A stretch of 64,000 bases of DNA from G965216255 sp965216255 (GTDB lineage Bacteria > Bacteroidota > Rhodothermia > Rhodothermales > Bin80): positions 1,922,001 to 1,986,000 of the forward strand of contig OZ244148.1 in NCBI GenBank assembly GCA_965216255.1. The letters run 5' to 3'. The notes below the pieces were generated by a model. It did not search any database. It was not told where the DNA came from and saw only the letters and a program-made list of their open reading frames with translations. Position numbers and translations under genes: made by a program. Shown piece by piece: positions 63,433-64,000 of the stretch (positions are counted from its first letter, which is position 1; each line of letters opens with the position of its first letter).

Positions 63433-64000
63433 GGCCGTTCGCAGGTGCCGAAGTGTTCTATTGTGACCATGCGTCGAAGCATACCGGGGGCCTCGGGGCC
63501 GTAGCCAAACAATAGGTCAAGCGCGGTCATTCCCTCCTCAAAGCCGTCGTGGCCCTGGCGATAGCGAAGGTGATCAAAGTGCAGCAGGCATTCGCATGGG
63601 GCAAAGCGCGCATCTTCCAGCGTAGAAAGTAACCATCGCGGACCCAAATCGCGAAGAATTTCTGCTGAATCATTCGTCAGGCTTGATGCGCGTACAAGTG
63701 TAGAGCCAAGACCGTACATCTCGTGCACGAGACGGACAGTGGCAAACGTCAAGTCAGCCAATGATCGCCAGGATTGCCAAAATATCGGGCGCACGGCCTC
63801 CCGGTAATGATCAAAGAAAGGGGCCGTGCCGTAGTTGTACGTAAACGCCTTCCAGTGCCGAAGCTGCCATCCCGGCACGGGGCGAATTCGTATCCCGGAA
63901 TGCGGCAGGCCATGCTGACCACGTTGCACGGGTACCGTGATCCACTGCCACCCTCGGGGAGTGCGAATCCTGGCACGGTTCTGGTATGACTGCCGTACGT
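63429..64000 (-). CDS. WbqC-like protein, 5' end outside window
   Basis: The gene runs off the window's right edge on the minus strand; the frame is open from about 63998. The visible part starts RQSYQNRARIRTPRGWQWITVPV, the WbqC-family N-terminal motif, then YNYGTAPFFDHYREAVRPIF and a helical tail. WbqC-like proteins are linked to surface polysaccharide or amino-sugar metabolism, with no firmly known activity. The ATGA overlap with MscS suggests coupling. Confidence 0.88.
   Translation of the reverse strand, partial: VRQSYQNRARIRTPRGWQWITVPVQRGQHGLPHSGIRIRPVPGWQLRHWKAFTYNYGTAPFFDHYREAVRPIFWQSWRSLADLTFATVRLVHEMYGLGSTLVRASSLTNDSAEILRDLGPRWLLSTLEDARFAPCECLLHFDHLRYRQGHDGFEEGMTALDLLFGYGPEAPGMLRRMVTIEHFGTCERP

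Overview
The window looks like a chromosomal stretch of a Bacteroidota-type bacterium, most likely Rhodothermota/Balneolota and probably marine or host-associated. The evidence is a SusC/SusD pair, type IX secretion (T9SS) C-terminal sorting domains, Shine-Dalgarno-type starts, moderately high GC, and planctomycete-style DUF1501 / PSCyt1-DUF1549-DUF1553 modules, which also occur in Rhodothermota. I saw no rRNA, tRNA or CRISPR array. The lineage is an inference from gene content only.

Layout. 1-4.0 kb: a plus-strand glutamine-synthetase-like ligase (5' end outside the window), an aldehyde dehydrogenase and an iron alcohol dehydrogenase, together resembling a gamma-glutamylation route for an amine or amino alcohol. 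4.3-9.7 kb: a plug-only lipoprotein, a Na+/solute symporter and a very large secreted PIG-L deacetylase. 9.8-16.1 kb: a minus-strand GH4 - SusC - SusD glycan locus ending in a strong terminator. 16.5-20.1 kb: a decayed methyltransferase, then an IS630-type element that itself carries an inserted IS1380-type element; both insertions have clean target duplications. 20.1-24.8 kb: a hexulose-6-phosphate-synthase-like enzyme overlapping a PIG-L deacetylase, and two tandem serine hydrolases, the first with a nonsense codon. 24.8-28.8 kb: a GH18 chitinase between two inverted left ends of one IS family.

29.3-38.7 kb: large secreted or surface proteins, namely an LRR protein with a T9SS tail, a zinc metallopeptidase with a T9SS tail, and a repeat protein of about 13 Ig/cadherin-like domains that is frameshifted near its N-terminus. 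39.5-48.3 kb: an orphan basic protein, then a plus-strand cluster DUF1501 / PSCyt1-DUF1553 / DUF1501 / DUF2231-cytochrome-LRR / sulfatase, cut off by an IS3 remnant. 48.3-51.9 kb: a pile-up of IS3, IS5 and IS110 material, a T9SS fragment and a repeated 165-bp hairpin element. 51.9-58.2 kb: a decaying minus-strand cluster of TPR lipoproteins and FG-GAP/ASPIC (CRTAC1-like) proteins. 58.2-64 kb: an apparently healthy minus-strand set: symporter, small lipoprotein, ActP-like symporter with its DUF4212 partner, MscS channel and WbqC-like protein.

The dominant theme is capture and breakdown of complex exudates (glycans, acetylated and sulfated sugars, chitin, protein) by exported enzymes, with import through SusCD and Na+ symporters. 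The second theme is erosion: at least ten genes carry stops, frameshifts or truncations, concentrated near IS elements. Some single-base lesions could be assembly errors; genes with several independent lesions (methyltransferase, second TPR gene) are real pseudogenes.
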